Below are positions 1-7,671 of a DNA stretch of 64,000 bases, in pieces (the first letter of the stretch is position 1; the number at the start of each line of letters is the position of its first letter). The position numbers were made by a program, and so were the translations under genes. Source of the DNA: an uncultured Trueperaceae bacterium (lineage in GTDB: Bacteria; Deinococcota; Deinococci; Deinococcales; Trueperaceae); contig CAJXOA010000003.1 of the NCBI GenBank assembly GCA_913057685.1, forward strand, positions 1 to 64,000, in the 5' to 3' direction. The notes under the pieces are model-generated. The model saw only the letters and a list, made by a program, of their open reading frames with translations. It made no database searches and had not been told where the DNA came from.

Positions 1-1
1 C

Positions 2-1153
2 CCCGACGGCGGCCCCAGCGGGCCCGGCGGCGGCCCCGCCGCCCCCGCGTCGGGGGACGCCGCGCGCCACACCGTCCTGCTGCTGTGCGGCGGGCCGTCG
101 GACGAGCACGCCGTCTCCCTCGCCTCCGCCGCGTCGCTGGTCGCGGAGGCCGGCGACGTCGCCGACTGGATGCCCCGCGTCCTCCGCCGCGACGGACGCG
201 GCCTGACGTCCGTCGCGGACGGCGAGGCCGCCCTCCGGGCGGCGTCGGCGGGCGTCCCCCCCGCTCCCCCGGCGCCGGCGCCGGACGCCACCCCCCGCAT
301 CGCCCTCCTCGACGACCTCGCCGCCGCCCTGCGCGCCCTCGTCGCCCGCGCCGACGCGCGCGGCACGACGCCGGTCGTCCTGCCGCTCCTGCACGGGCCC
401 GGCGGCGAGGACGGTCGCCTCCAGGGCCTCCTGGACGCCGCCGGCGTCCCGTACGTCGGGGCGGGGGTGCGCGCCAGCGCCGTGGCGATGGACAAGATCG
501 TCACGAAGCAGGTGCTCGCGTCGGCCGGCGTCGCGCAGGTCCCCTGGCGCGCGGTCCACCGGGACGCCGTCGCGCGCGACCCGCGCGCCGCCCTCGCGCC
601 GCTCGCCGACCTCCCCTGGCCGCGCTTCGTCAAGCCCGCCAACCTGGGCTCCTCGGTCGGCATCGCCCGCGCGGACGACGCCGCGCAGCAGGAGGCCGCC
701 CTCGCCGACGCCCTCCGGCACGACCCGCGCAGCCTCGTCGAGGCGGCGGCGGAGGGCGCCCGCGAGCTGGAGGTCGCGATCCTCGACGGCACCCCGCCGG
801 CCGCCTCCCCCGTCGGCGAGATCGTCGTGCCCGACGGCGCCTTCTACGACTACGAGCACAAGTACGCGGGCGACGCGACGGAGTTGCGGGTGCCCGCCCC
901 CCTCGACCCCGCCACCGCCGACGCCGCCCGCGCGGTGGCGCTGCACGCCTTCGATGCGCTCGGGCTCGAGGGCCTCGCGCGCGTCGACCTGTTCCTGATG
1001 CCGGACGGGACGTTGCTCGTCAACGAGGTGAACACCCTCCCCGGCTTCACCGCCCGGTCGATGTACCCCCGCCTGTGGGCCGCCGGGGGGCTGCCCTACC
1101 CCACCCTGGTGGCGCGCCTCCTCGACGGGGCGGTCGCCCGTCCGCCGGGCTGA
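2..1153 (+). CDS. ddl: D-alanine--D-alanine ligase (5' truncated by window edge)
   Basis: This ATP-grasp enzyme joins two D-alanines in the cytoplasm to make the terminal dipeptide of the peptidoglycan precursor. The reading frame is open from the window edge with no start codon before the conserved N-terminal motif GGPSDEHAVSL (about 31-41 in-window residues in), so the true start lies outside. Also visible are the ATP-grasp segment KPANLGSSVGI, an acidic metal/ATP segment, and the C-terminal hallmark EVNTLPGFTARSMYP. The C-terminus is complete and ends on TGA. It is followed by a short gap carrying the promoter of the HNH gene. The family is very clear; whether another murein gene lies upstream cannot be seen. 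Confidence 0.93.
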   Translation, partial: PDGGPSGPGGGPAAPASGDAARHTVLLLCGGPSDEHAVSLASAASLVAEAGDVADWMPRVLRRDGRGLTSVADGEAALRAASAGVPPAPPAPAPDATPRIALLDDLAAALRALVARADARGTTPVVLPLLHGPGGEDGRLQGLLDAAGVPYVGAGVRASAVAMDKIVTKQVLASAGVAQVPWRAVHRDAVARDPRAALAPLADLPWPRFVKPANLGSSVGIARADDAAQQEAALADALRHDPRSLVEAAAEGARELEVAILDGTPPAASPVGEIVVPDGAFYDYEHKYAGDATELRVPAPLDPATADAARAVALHAFDALGLEGLARVDLFLMPDGTLLVNEVNTLPGFTARSMYPRLWAAGGLPYPTLVARLLDGAVARPPG

Positions 1154-1175
1154 CGAACGGCGGACGCGCATGCGG

Positions 1176-1181
1176 TAGCCT
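1176..1181 (+). promoter_or_regulatory. -10 hexamer TAGCCT of HNH gene
   Basis: TAGCCT preceded by GG fits the recurrent GGTANNNT element of the window. GTG codons begin 4 and 10 nt downstream, so the mRNA is probably leaderless or nearly so. Confidence 0.5.
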
Positions 1182-1185
1182 GCGG

Positions 1186-1908
1186 GTGGAGGTGGGAGCG
1201 ACCGCGCACGACGCCGACCCGAACCACGACCCGATCCAGGACCCGGACGCGCCCGCCGCCGAGGCCGGCGACCGGTCCTCGGGACCGCCGGACGCACCGT
1301 ACGGCGTGAACACCGCTGCTCGGGACGGTGCATCCGACGTCGCGAACGAGGATGCGCAGCTCGCCGAACTCCTCGGGCTGGAGCCGCTCACCGACCCCAC
1401 CGCCGCGCGCGTCCTGATCCTCAACGCCAGCTTCGAACCGCTGCACGTCTGCAGCGTCAAGCGCGCCATCCAACTCCTGATGACCGACGTCGCGGTCCGC
1501 GTCGAGGACGCCGACACGTTCCTCCGCACCCCGTCGAGCGCCGTGCCGGTCCCCAGCGTCGTGCGCCTCGCGCGGTACGTCCGCCGGCCCGGCCGACAGA
1601 AGGTGGCGTTCAACCGCCGCAACCTGTTCCGCCGCGACGACCACCGCTGCCAGTACTGCGGCGCCCGCGGGAGCGACCTCACCCTCGATCACGTCCTGCC
1701 CCGCAGCCGCGGCGGACCGACCAGCTGGGAGAACGTCGTCGCCTGCTGCCGCGCGTGCAACGCCAAGAAACGCGACCGCACGCCGGAGGAGGCCCGCATG
1801 ACGCTGGCCCGCACCCCCCGCGCGCCCCGCTTCGTGTTCAGCAGCGCCTACGGGCTGTTGTCGGACGTCGACCCGATCTGGCGGCGCTACCTCCCCCCCG
1901 GCACCTGA
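1186..1908 (+). CDS. HNH endonuclease family protein
   Basis: The C-terminal half is a canonical HNH nuclease domain: NRRNLFRRDDHRCQYCG, then LDHVLPRSRGG, then an ACxxCN zinc pair and a basic tail. The core family starts near the LILNASFEPL segment. The first 60-70 residues are an acidic, low-complexity extension that may not all be translated. Start choice is uncertain: GTG at 1186 or 1192 sits just after a -10-like TAGCCT, and another in-frame GTG is at 1306. Such small HNH proteins are common in this phylum and in actinobacteria, with no settled role (DNA repair or defence have been suggested). It is monocistronic and converges on the hydrolase gene. Confidence 0.8.
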   Translation: MEVGATAHDADPNHDPIQDPDAPAAEAGDRSSGPPDAPYGVNTAARDGASDVANEDAQLAELLGLEPLTDPTAARVLILNASFEPLHVCSVKRAIQLLMTDVAVRVEDADTFLRTPSSAVPVPSVVRLARYVRRPGRQKVAFNRRNLFRRDDHRCQYCGARGSDLTLDHVLPRSRGGPTSWENVVACCRACNAKKRDRTPEEARMTLARTPRAPRFVFSSAYGLLSDVDPIWRRYLPPGT

Positions 1909-1923
1909 ACCCCCACCGCACTG

Positions 1924-1944
1924 CCCCTCGATCCCCCCGAGGGG
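1924..1944. terminator. Hairpin between convergent genes
   Basis: CCCCTCG (1924-1930) pairs with CGAGGGG (1938-1944) across a 7-nt loop, in the gap between two converging genes. There is no T-tract, so termination is inferred from position only. Confidence 0.35.
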
Positions 1945-1957
1945 GGCGTCGGTCGCC

Positions 1958-2758
1958 TCAGCGGACGGCGGCGAGGAACGCCTCGAGCGCCCCCGCGATC
2001 TCGCGCTCCGCGCTCGCGCGCGGCACGGTCGGGACGCCGTCGCCGCGCTGCGGGCCGTAGCGCCCGAAGAAGGCGTGCACCGCCCCATCGATCCGCTCGA
2101 CGCCCGCCCCGACCGGGAGGCGGGCGAGGCCGGCACGCACCTCGTCGGGCGTCGCCAGGCCGTCGTGCTCCGCGGCGAGGACGAGGGTCGGGAGGTCGCG
2201 GCCGGACAGGTCGTCCTCCGACGCCGGGTACGCCCCCATCAGCACGAGGGCGTCGACCGCGCCCTCCGCCCGCCGCGCGAGGTGCGCGACCGCCATCGCG
2301 CCGCCCAACGAGTGGCCTGCGAGCACCACCGGGCCGGGCCCGACGAGGCCCGCCTCGGTGAGGGCGTCGAGCCGGTCGCGGCCGAACACCGCGAGATCGA
2401 GCGGCATCGTGGGGATCAGGGTCCGTACGCCGGTCGGGGCGAGGGCCACCCCGAGCCACGCGTAGGCGTGCGGGCGGACCCGCCCGCCCGGGTACAGCAC
2501 GAGCGTGAGGTCGGCGACGCTGCCGCGCGGCGCGACCTCGACGCCGCCCCCCGCCGCCTCGTACGCACGGACCCGCACCAGGTCCGGAGGGACGTACCCG
2601 ACCGCGGCGTCCGCGGCGGGCACCAGCGGGCCGGGCGGGAGCCACACCGCGAGCGCCCCGGCGGCGGCGGCGAGAGCGGCCCCCACGACCAGGACCGCCG
2701 CCCGCCGGACCCGTGCGCCCACCGGCCGCGCGCGGCGCGCCCCGCGCGGCCGCCTCAC
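1958..2758 (-). CDS. Alpha/beta hydrolase, membrane-anchored or secreted
   Basis: A 266-residue protein with a basic N-terminus, a hydrophobic segment at about residues 17-38 (signal or anchor) and an alpha/beta-hydrolase body. The nucleophile elbow GHSLGG is clear, followed by an acid region (LAAEHDGLATPDEV) and a catalytic His in DGAVHAFFGRYG. This resembles dienelactone-hydrolase-like or alpha/beta-hydrolase_5 proteins; the substrate is unknown. The GTG start overlaps the manA stop codon as GTGA, so translation is coupled to manA. No metabolic link between the two genes is evident. Confidence 0.75.
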   Translation of the reverse strand: MRRPRGARRARPVGARVRRAAVLVVGAALAAAAGALAVWLPPGPLVPAADAAVGYVPPDLVRVRAYEAAGGGVEVAPRGSVADLTLVLYPGGRVRPHAYAWLGVALAPTGVRTLIPTMPLDLAVFGRDRLDALTEAGLVGPGPVVLAGHSLGGAMAVAHLARRAEGAVDALVLMGAYPASEDDLSGRDLPTLVLAAEHDGLATPDEVRAGLARLPVGAGVERIDGAVHAFFGRYGPQRGDGVPTVPRASAEREIAGALEAFLAAVR

Positions 2759-3735
2759 GGCGCGACCTCCGCCGGCCGGGCGCGCAGCACGAGACCGCGG
2801 CCGGTGATGCGGGTGGGCGGCGTCCCCGGCGGCAGCCAGAACGTCGCGCCGTACGGGCCCTCCCACGTCCGCCCACCGACGTGCAGGCGGACCGCGCCGG
2901 AGGCGACGCTCAGAACGTGGGGGATGGGGCCGGTCGCGGCCGCCTCCACCTCCGCGGCGACGTCCGCCTCGTCGAGGGCGTAGTGGGGGCAGGTCGCCCG
3001 GTTCGTCCAGCCGACCTCGACCGGCTCCTGCGCCGGCGGGCGGGGCGGCGCCCCGGAGAGGTCGGCGACGGCGAGGGCGTCGTCCAGGTGCAGCGCCCGC
3101 GGGGCGCCGTCGGGACCGAGTCGCCCGTCGTCGTAGAGGCGGTAGGTGAGGTCGGACGCCTGCTGCAGTTCGTACACCCGGACGCCCGGCCCGAGCGCGT
3201 GGACGGTGCCCGCCGGGTTGTGCACGACGTCGCCGGCCTCGACCGCGCGGGTCCGCAGGTGCGCCCGGAGGGTGCCGTCGCGCACGGCGGCGCGGACCGC
3301 ACCTACGTCCGTCGCCGCGCGGAACCCCCAGGCGACCTCCGCGCCGGGCGGCGCCTCGAGGACCCGCCACGTCTCCACCTTCCCGCGGTCGGGACGGTCC
3401 GGGTGGCGCCGCCGCGCGTACGCGTCGTCCGGGTGCACCTGCACCGACAACCAGGCGGCGGGATCGAGGAGTTTGACGAGGATCGGGACGCGCACGTCAC
3501 CGGGCGCGGCCGCCCGCCCGAGCCACCCGGCGGGGTCGTCGGCGGCGAGCGCCCCGAGGGTCGCGCCGTCCCACGGCCCCCCGAGGACCGGCGCGTCGCC
3601 GTCGGCGAGCCACGCCTCGCCGACCGGCCCGGGGCCGTCGGGCGGCACCGCTCCGGGGAGGGCCGGCAGGGCGTCGCCGCCCCACGGGCGGGCGTGGAGG
3701 CGGGGCCGAAGCCGGACGGGGTGCGGGTCGGGCAC
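2755..3735 (-). CDS. manA: Class I mannose-6-phosphate isomerase
   Basis: A zinc-dependent cupin enzyme that interconverts mannose-6-phosphate and fructose-6-phosphate, feeding GDP-mannose and polysaccharide synthesis. The zinc and active-site motif QVHPDD, the following GKVETWRVL segment, and GTVHALGPGVRVYELQQ with TYRLYDDGR are all present in family order. At 326 residues it matches the short class I form. The start is GTG at 3735, 6 nt after TATCCT, with no Shine-Dalgarno sequence, so it is probably leaderless. It is the first gene of a two-gene operon and is divergent from the VTT-domain gene. Confidence 0.88.
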   Translation of the reverse strand: MPDPHPVRLRPRLHARPWGGDALPALPGAVPPDGPGPVGEAWLADGDAPVLGGPWDGATLGALAADDPAGWLGRAAAPGDVRVPILVKLLDPAAWLSVQVHPDDAYARRRHPDRPDRGKVETWRVLEAPPGAEVAWGFRAATDVGAVRAAVRDGTLRAHLRTRAVEAGDVVHNPAGTVHALGPGVRVYELQQASDLTYRLYDDGRLGPDGAPRALHLDDALAVADLSGAPPRPPAQEPVEVGWTNRATCPHYALDEADVAAEVEAAATGPIPHVLSVASGAVRLHVGGRTWEGPYGATFWLPPGTPPTRITGRGLVLRARPAEVAP

Positions 3736-3741
3736 GGACGA

Positions 3742-3747
3742 AGGATA
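3742..3747 (-). promoter_or_regulatory. Leaderless -10 (TATCCT) of manA
   Basis: TATCCT with a 6-nt spacer to the GTG start of manA on the minus strand. Confidence 0.55.
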
Positions 3748-3778
3748 CCGCCGGACGCGGGGACGGGCAGCGGTGGCG

Positions 3779-3784
3779 TACGCT
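3779..3784 (+). promoter_or_regulatory. Leaderless -10 (TACGCT) of VTT gene
   Basis: TACGCT with a 7-nt spacer to the ATG at 3792. Back-to-back with the manA promoter. Confidence 0.55.
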
Positions 3785-3791
3785 TGGGGGC

Positions 3792-4397
3792 ATGGTCGAG
3801 GGGTTGACGGTCGCGATCACGTCGCAGGGGTGGTTGGCGCCCGCCTGGTACGTCGCCGGGTTCCTCCTGGCGGCCCTGATCCCCGTCATCCCCACCCCCC
3901 TCATCGCCGCGATCGGTGGGACCGCCTTCGGGACGTTGCCCGCCATCTTCTACGGGCTCGTCGGGTTGGCGCTCGGGGCGGGCCTCGCCCTGACGCTGTC
4001 GCGGCAGGTCGGCCGCCGGGCGATGCGCCGCCTCGTTCCCGAGCGGGTGTGGAGCGAGTGGGAGGCGTTCCTGGGGGTCCGCTCGTACGCCGTGTGGTTC
4101 GTGGTGTTCCTGATCTTGAACCTCGACGTCGCCGTGATGGCGGCGGGCCTGTCGTCGTTGTCGGCGCGCGCCCTGTGGGCGACGGCGATGGCGGCCCGCG
4201 TCCCCTGGCTGGTCGTGTCCGCCTGGGCCGGCGAGCGGCTGCTCGTCAACGACGCGGCGTTGGTCCTGACCGCCCTGGCGCTGCTGCCGATCCTCTACGG
4301 CGTGAACCGCCTGCGCCCGCGCGTCCGCCGGTGGCTCGTGCGCTTCGCGGCGGACCGCAGCCCGGCGGCCGAGGCGGACGCCGACCCGCCCGGCTGA
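3792..4397 (+). CDS. VTT/TVP38 (DedA-like) integral membrane protein
   Basis: A 201-residue inner-membrane protein with about five hydrophobic segments. The central pattern PTPLIAAIGGTAFGTLPA...GLALGAGLALTLSRQVGR is typical of the VTT (formerly SNARE-associated) domain: a Pro-containing re-entrant loop followed by G-rich helices and a terminal R-x-x-GR. Family members have roles in lipid scrambling or flipping and membrane homeostasis; none can be assigned here. The C-terminal tail is acidic and Pro/Ala-rich. The gene is monocistronic, leaderless by promoter spacing, and ends convergent to the ABC ATPase. Confidence 0.75.
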   Translation: MVEGLTVAITSQGWLAPAWYVAGFLLAALIPVIPTPLIAAIGGTAFGTLPAIFYGLVGLALGAGLALTLSRQVGRRAMRRLVPERVWSEWEAFLGVRSYAVWFVVFLILNLDVAVMAAGLSSLSARALWATAMAARVPWLVVSAWAGERLLVNDAALVLTALALLPILYGVNRLRPRVRRWLVRFAADRSPAAEADADPPG

Positions 4398-4462
4398 CCC
4401 GACGAATCCCCCCATGCACGCAGCGGAGCGTCGTCCGGGCCGCGTCGGCCGACCTCGCGGGG

Positions 4463-5146
4463 TCAGGGGGCGTCGGTCGCGTCGCGCGTCAGGCGCCCGC
4501 CGGCGAGACGGTAGCGGGCGTCGACGTCGCGCACCAAGCCCTCGTCGTGCGTGACCATGACGACCGCGCGGCCGTGCGACCGGGCGAGGTCCACGAGGCG
4601 TTCGAACACCTGCGCCGCCGTCGCGCGGTCGAGGCTCCCGGTCGGCTCGTCGGCGAGGAGCAGCGGCGGGTCCAGGTACCAGGCGCGCGCCAACGCCACC
4701 CGCTGGCGCTCCCCGCCCGACAGGGTGGCGGGGTGCGCGTGAGCGCGTTCGGCCAGGCCGACGTCGGCCAGCAGGTCGCGGGCGCGGCCCGGCGTCCGCC
4801 GCCCCGCGAACCGCCCGGGGAGCTCGACGTTCGCGGTCGCGTCGAGCTCGCCGACCAGGTGGGGGTCCTGGAACACCAGACCGACGTGGGCCGCCCGCTC
4901 CCGCGCCCACGCCCGCGGGGGGCGTTCGTGCACCGCCAGGTCGCCCCACCACACCTCCCCCGACGTGGGGCGGTCGAGGCCGGCGAGGAGGTGCAACAGC
5001 GTCGTCTTGCCGCTGCCCGACGGACCGAGGATCGCGACGACCTCGCCCGGTTCGACGTCGAGGTCCACCCCGGCCAGCACCTCGAGGGGGCCCGACGGGG
5101 TCGGGAAGGTACGGCGCACATCGCGGCACGAAAGGGCGAACGTCAC
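4463..5146 (-). CDS. ABC transporter ATP-binding protein (LolD/MacB-type)
   Basis: A 227-residue single nucleotide-binding domain. Walker A is GPSGSGKTT, the Q-loop is FQDPHLV, the signature is LSGGERQRVALARA, Walker B is LLLADEPTGSLD and the switch His is in VTHDEGLV. The SGGERQRVA...DEPTGSLD wording places it with the LolD/FtsE/MacB group that serves lipoprotein release or macrolide-type permeases. No permease lies next to it, so it must work with a membrane partner encoded elsewhere. It starts with GTG 6 nt after TACCCT. It is divergent from the Crp-family gene, with the two -10 elements only 12 bp apart. Confidence 0.85.
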   Translation of the reverse strand: MTFALSCRDVRRTFPTPSGPLEVLAGVDLDVEPGEVVAILGPSGSGKTTLLHLLAGLDRPTSGEVWWGDLAVHERPPRAWARERAAHVGLVFQDPHLVGELDATANVELPGRFAGRRTPGRARDLLADVGLAERAHAHPATLSGGERQRVALARAWYLDPPLLLADEPTGSLDRATAAQVFERLVDLARSHGRAVVMVTHDEGLVRDVDARYRLAGGRLTRDATDAP

Positions 5147-5152
5147 GCGCGG

Positions 5153-5158
5153 AGGGTA
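5153..5158 (-). promoter_or_regulatory. Leaderless -10 (TACCCT) of ABC gene
   Basis: TACCCT with a 6-nt spacer to the GTG at 5146. Confidence 0.55.
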
Positions 5159-5170
5159 CCAGGGGCGTGG

Positions 5171-5176
5171 TAGCGT
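5171..5176 (+). promoter_or_regulatory. Leaderless -10 (TAGCGT) of Crp-family gene
   Basis: TAGCGT with a 9-nt spacer to the ATG at 5186, the longest spacer among the set. Confidence 0.5.
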
Positions 5177-5185
5177 TCGGCTTGC

Positions 5186-5911
5186 ATGAACGAAGCCGCG
5201 CCGGACGTTCCCAGCCCGACCCGCGACGAGCGCATCGCCTTCCTGCGCACCGTGCCGCTCTTCGCCGACGCCGACGATCGCCTCCTCGGCATCGTCGCCG
5301 ACGCCGTGCAGCGCCGCCGCTTCCCCGCCGGCGAGGTGCTGTTCCGCGAGGGGGACGTCGGCGAGGCGGTGTACGTGCTGTTCGAAGGGGTCGTGAAGCT
5401 CTCCAAGGTCGATCTCGGCGGGCACGAGAAGACCCTCGCGATGCTCCGCCCCCCGGAGTACTTCGGGGAGATGGCGCCGCTCACCGAGGGCGAACGCAGC
5501 GCCACGGCGCTGGCGGTGGAGGACGTCACCGCCTTGTTGTTGTTCGACGACGACTTCCGGCACCTGATGCGCACCCACCCGCAGGTGGGCCTGAACGTCA
5601 ACGCCACCCTCGCCGCGCGCCTGCGCGGCATGGACGACGAGGCGCAGATCCTCTCCTACCAGGATGCCCAGGGGCGCGTCGCGTACGTGCTGTTGCAGTT
5701 GTACCGCTCCGGCATCGTGCACCTCGACGGCGGTCCGCCCGTCGTGCACCTCACCCACCAGGAGTTGGCGAACATGGCGGGCACCAGCCGCGAGACGGTC
5801 ACGCGGGCGCTCAAGGCGCTCGAGGGGGAACGGGTGATCGACACCCGCCCGAAGGAGATCGTGCTGCTGCACGTCGAAGGCCTCGAAGAGATCCTGCACG
5901 ACATCCGCTGA
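5186..5911 (+). CDS. Crp/Fnr-family transcriptional regulator
   Basis: A 241-residue regulator with an N-terminal cyclic-nucleotide-binding barrel (about residues 20-140), a dimerisation helix and a C-terminal winged helix. In FGEMAPLTEGERSA (93-106) the Glu and Arg-Ser positions that bind cAMP in E. coli Crp are kept, so a cyclic nucleotide ligand is plausible. The recognition helix TSRETVTRALKALE (200-213) is nearly that of Crp, so the site should resemble a TGTGA-type half-site. It is similar in kind to the global Crp-like regulators of Deinococcus. The P450 gene starts 1 nt after its stop, so the regulator and P450 are co-transcribed. Confidence 0.88.
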   Translation: MNEAAPDVPSPTRDERIAFLRTVPLFADADDRLLGIVADAVQRRRFPAGEVLFREGDVGEAVYVLFEGVVKLSKVDLGGHEKTLAMLRPPEYFGEMAPLTEGERSATALAVEDVTALLLFDDDFRHLMRTHPQVGLNVNATLAARLRGMDDEAQILSYQDAQGRVAYVLLQLYRSGIVHLDGGPPVVHLTHQELANMAGTSRETVTRALKALEGERVIDTRPKEIVLLHVEGLEEILHDIR

Positions 5912-5912
5912 C

Positions 5913-7244
5913 GTGCCCCCCACCCCCGTCCCCGGCCCCCGCGGGCGCGAACACCTCCAGGTGTTGTCCGCCGCCGGCGACGACCTGCACGACGCGATCC
6001 GGACGTTGCACGAGCGGTACGGCGACGCCTTCACGTTCGGGGCCGGCCCGATCCGGTTCGCCTGGTTCGTGGGGCGCGACGCCGCCCGCACCGTGCTGTT
6101 CGAGGAGGCCGACGCCTTCTCGCAACGCGGCGGCTACGACTTCCTGCGTCCGGTCGGCGGCCCCACCGCGCTGATCCACAGTGACGAACCGGACCACAAG
6201 GCGCGCCGCAAGGCGGTCCAACCGGCGTTCCACGGGCGCGAGGTCGACGCCTGGCTGGCGCGCGGCGAGGCGGTCCTGGGGCCCTGGTTCGACGCGCTCG
6301 CCCGGAGCGGAGCGACGGTCGACCTCTACCGCGAACTCCGCACCCGCTTCGTGCGGATCATCGCCGGCATCGTCCTCGGCGACGCCCCCCTCGCGCGGGA
6401 CGACGCCTGGCTGCGGGACGTGAACGCCCTCATGGACTTCCCCGGCCGCCCGATGCTCGAACAACAGTGGAAGATCCCGCTTCCCGGGACGCCGTGGGCG
6501 CGCTTCCTCGCCGCCCGACGTCGGGTCGACGCGGCGCTCCACGCCGAACTCGCGCGCCGCGAAGCGGCGTTCGACGCCGACCGCCCGGCCGACGGCGCGA
6601 CCGGGGGCGCGTTGGACCTACTGATCGCGCAACGGCGTGAGGACGGCGGTCCCGCCCTGTCGCGCGACGAACTGCGCGACCAGAGCCTGAGCCTGATCTC
6701 GGCCGGGTTCGACACCACCTCCGCCGCGCTCGCGTGGGCGGTCCAACTGGCGTTCGAGCACCCCACCGCGGGCGCGGCGCTCCGCGAAGCGGTGCGGGAC
6801 CTCTCCCCCACGGACGTGCAGCACGACCCGGTCGTCGACCGCTACCTCAAGGAGGTCCTCCGCCTCCGCCCGCCGGCGGCGGCGGTCCTGCGGCGCACCA
6901 CCCGCCCCGTCCGCATCGCCGGCACCGACCTGCCGGCCGGTCGCCGCGTCGCGCTCTCGGTACTCCTCACGCACCGCGACCCCCGCGTCTACGACGCGCC
7001 GGACGCCTTTCGTCCCGAGCGCTTCGAGGGGGCCCCACCCGACCCCTTCGCGTACCTCCCGTTCGGGTACGGGGCGCGCTACTGCGTCGGCGCAGGCACC
7101 TCGACGGCGCTCGTCAAGGCCGCCCTCGCGCTGGCGTTCGGCCGCTACGACGTCGAGCTCGTCGACGCCCGCCCACGGAAGCCGGTCGGCATGACGCTGC
7201 AGCCCGAGGGGGGCCTCCCGGTCCGGCTGCGGCCCCGCGCCTGA
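5913..7244 (+). CDS. Cytochrome P450
   Basis: A 443-residue heme monooxygenase. The I-helix oxygen-binding motif AGFDTTS, the K-helix ExxR motif within KEVLRLRPP, the PERF region and the heme loop FGYGARYCVG with its Cys ligand at about residue 391 are all present. N-terminal membrane anchors are absent, so it should be soluble or peripheral. Carotenoid-hydroxylating P450s occur in Thermus and Deinococcus, so a carotenoid or fatty acid substrate is a reasonable guess, but no carotenoid gene is nearby. The start GTG at 5913 lies 1 nt after the upstream regulator and lacks a ribosome binding site, so translation is probably coupled. Confidence 0.9.
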   Translation: MPPTPVPGPRGREHLQVLSAAGDDLHDAIRTLHERYGDAFTFGAGPIRFAWFVGRDAARTVLFEEADAFSQRGGYDFLRPVGGPTALIHSDEPDHKARRKAVQPAFHGREVDAWLARGEAVLGPWFDALARSGATVDLYRELRTRFVRIIAGIVLGDAPLARDDAWLRDVNALMDFPGRPMLEQQWKIPLPGTPWARFLAARRRVDAALHAELARREAAFDADRPADGATGGALDLLIAQRREDGGPALSRDELRDQSLSLISAGFDTTSAALAWAVQLAFEHPTAGAALREAVRDLSPTDVQHDPVVDRYLKEVLRLRPPAAAVLRRTTRPVRIAGTDLPAGRRVALSVLLTHRDPRVYDAPDAFRPERFEGAPPDPFAYLPFGYGARYCVGAGTSTALVKAALALAFGRYDVELVDARPRKPVGMTLQPEGGLPVRLRPRA

Positions 7245-7287
7245 GTCCGACGGCCCCGCGCGCCGGCGCCCCCGAACACCACGTGCA

Positions 7288-7312
7288 GGCCCCCCGCGCG
7301 GAGCGGGGGGCC
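7288..7312. terminator. Strong hairpin between P450 and tRNA cluster
   Basis: GGCCCCCCGC (7288-7297) pairs perfectly over 10 bp with GCGGGGGGCC (7303-7312), loop 5 nt. It lies just 3' of tRNA-Thr on the minus strand and just 3' of the P450 on the plus strand, so it may terminate both. No T-run. Confidence 0.5.
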
Positions 7313-7316
7313 GGGG

Positions 7317-7391
7317 TGGAGCCAACGGTCGGAATTGAACCGACGACCTGCCGATTACGAATCGGCTGCTCTACCGCTGAGCTACGTTGGC
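7317..7391 (-). tRNA. tRNA-Thr (anticodon CGT)
   Basis: 75 nt including an encoded CCA. The 7-bp acceptor GCCAACG/CGTTGGC, D-arm GCTC..GAGC, anticodon stem CCGAT/ATCGG with loop TTCGTAA, and T-arm GTCGG-TTCAATT-CCGAC are all intact. It reads ACG codons and is the last of three tRNAs in the cluster. Confidence 0.93.
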
Positions 7392-7410
7392 GCGTACGCG
7401 GAGCGGTGGG

Positions 7411-7486
7411 TGGTGGCCGGGGGCGGGATCGAACCGCCGACACTACGATTTTCAGTCGTATGCTCTACCAACTGAGCTACCCGGCC
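7411..7486 (-). tRNA. tRNA-Phe (anticodon GAA)
   Basis: 76 nt with an encoded CCA. The acceptor GGCCGGG pairs with CCCGGCC, the anticodon arm ACGACTGAAAATCGT presents GAA, and the T-loop is TTCGATC. Middle gene of the tRNA operon. Confidence 0.94.
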
Positions 7487-7490
7487 GTGT

Positions 7491-7520
7491 GGGAGGGCGC
7501 CCCCTGGAGGGCGCCCTTCC
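7491..7520 (-). terminator. Hairpin between tRNA-Asp and tRNA-Phe
   Basis: GGGAGGGCGCC (7491-7501) pairs with GGCGCCCTTCC (7510-7520) over 11 bp including one G-T pair. It may be a processing signal or a partial terminator within the tRNA transcript. Confidence 0.35.
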
Positions 7521-7528
7521 GGTTCGTC

Positions 7529-7604
7529 TGGCGGAGCCGACGGGATTCGAACCCGCGACCTTCTGCGTGACAGGCAGATATGCTAACCGCTACACTACGG
7601 CTCC
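7529..7604 (-). tRNA. tRNA-Asp (anticodon GTC)
   Basis: 76 nt with an encoded CCA and discriminator G. The acceptor GGAGCCG/CGGCTCC, anticodon arm TCTGC-CTGTCAC-GCAGA and T-arm CGGG-TTCGAAT-CCCG are intact. First tRNA after the promoter. Confidence 0.95.
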
Positions 7605-7636
7605 CCGACGTGACTCGCGCGGTGCGAGCGAGAGAG

Positions 7637-7665
7637 AGAATACCCGCCCATCCACGGAGTGTCAA
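7637..7665 (-). promoter_or_regulatory. Canonical sigma-70 type promoter of tRNA operon
   Basis: On the minus strand, TTGACA (7665-7660), a 17-bp spacer and TATTCT (7642-7637). The -35 matches the consensus exactly, unlike the weak or absent -35 boxes of most mRNA promoters here. It lies directly after the dxs stop codon and drives tRNA-Asp, -Phe and -Thr. Confidence 0.85.
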
Positions 7666-7671
7666 CGGACG

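Noticed and set aside
85-1150. Long upstream extension of the HNH frame over ddl
   Set aside because: The extension is Arg/Pro/Gly-rich and lies out of frame over ddl, whose own frame has clear ligase motifs. A promoter-like TAGCCT lies at 1176.
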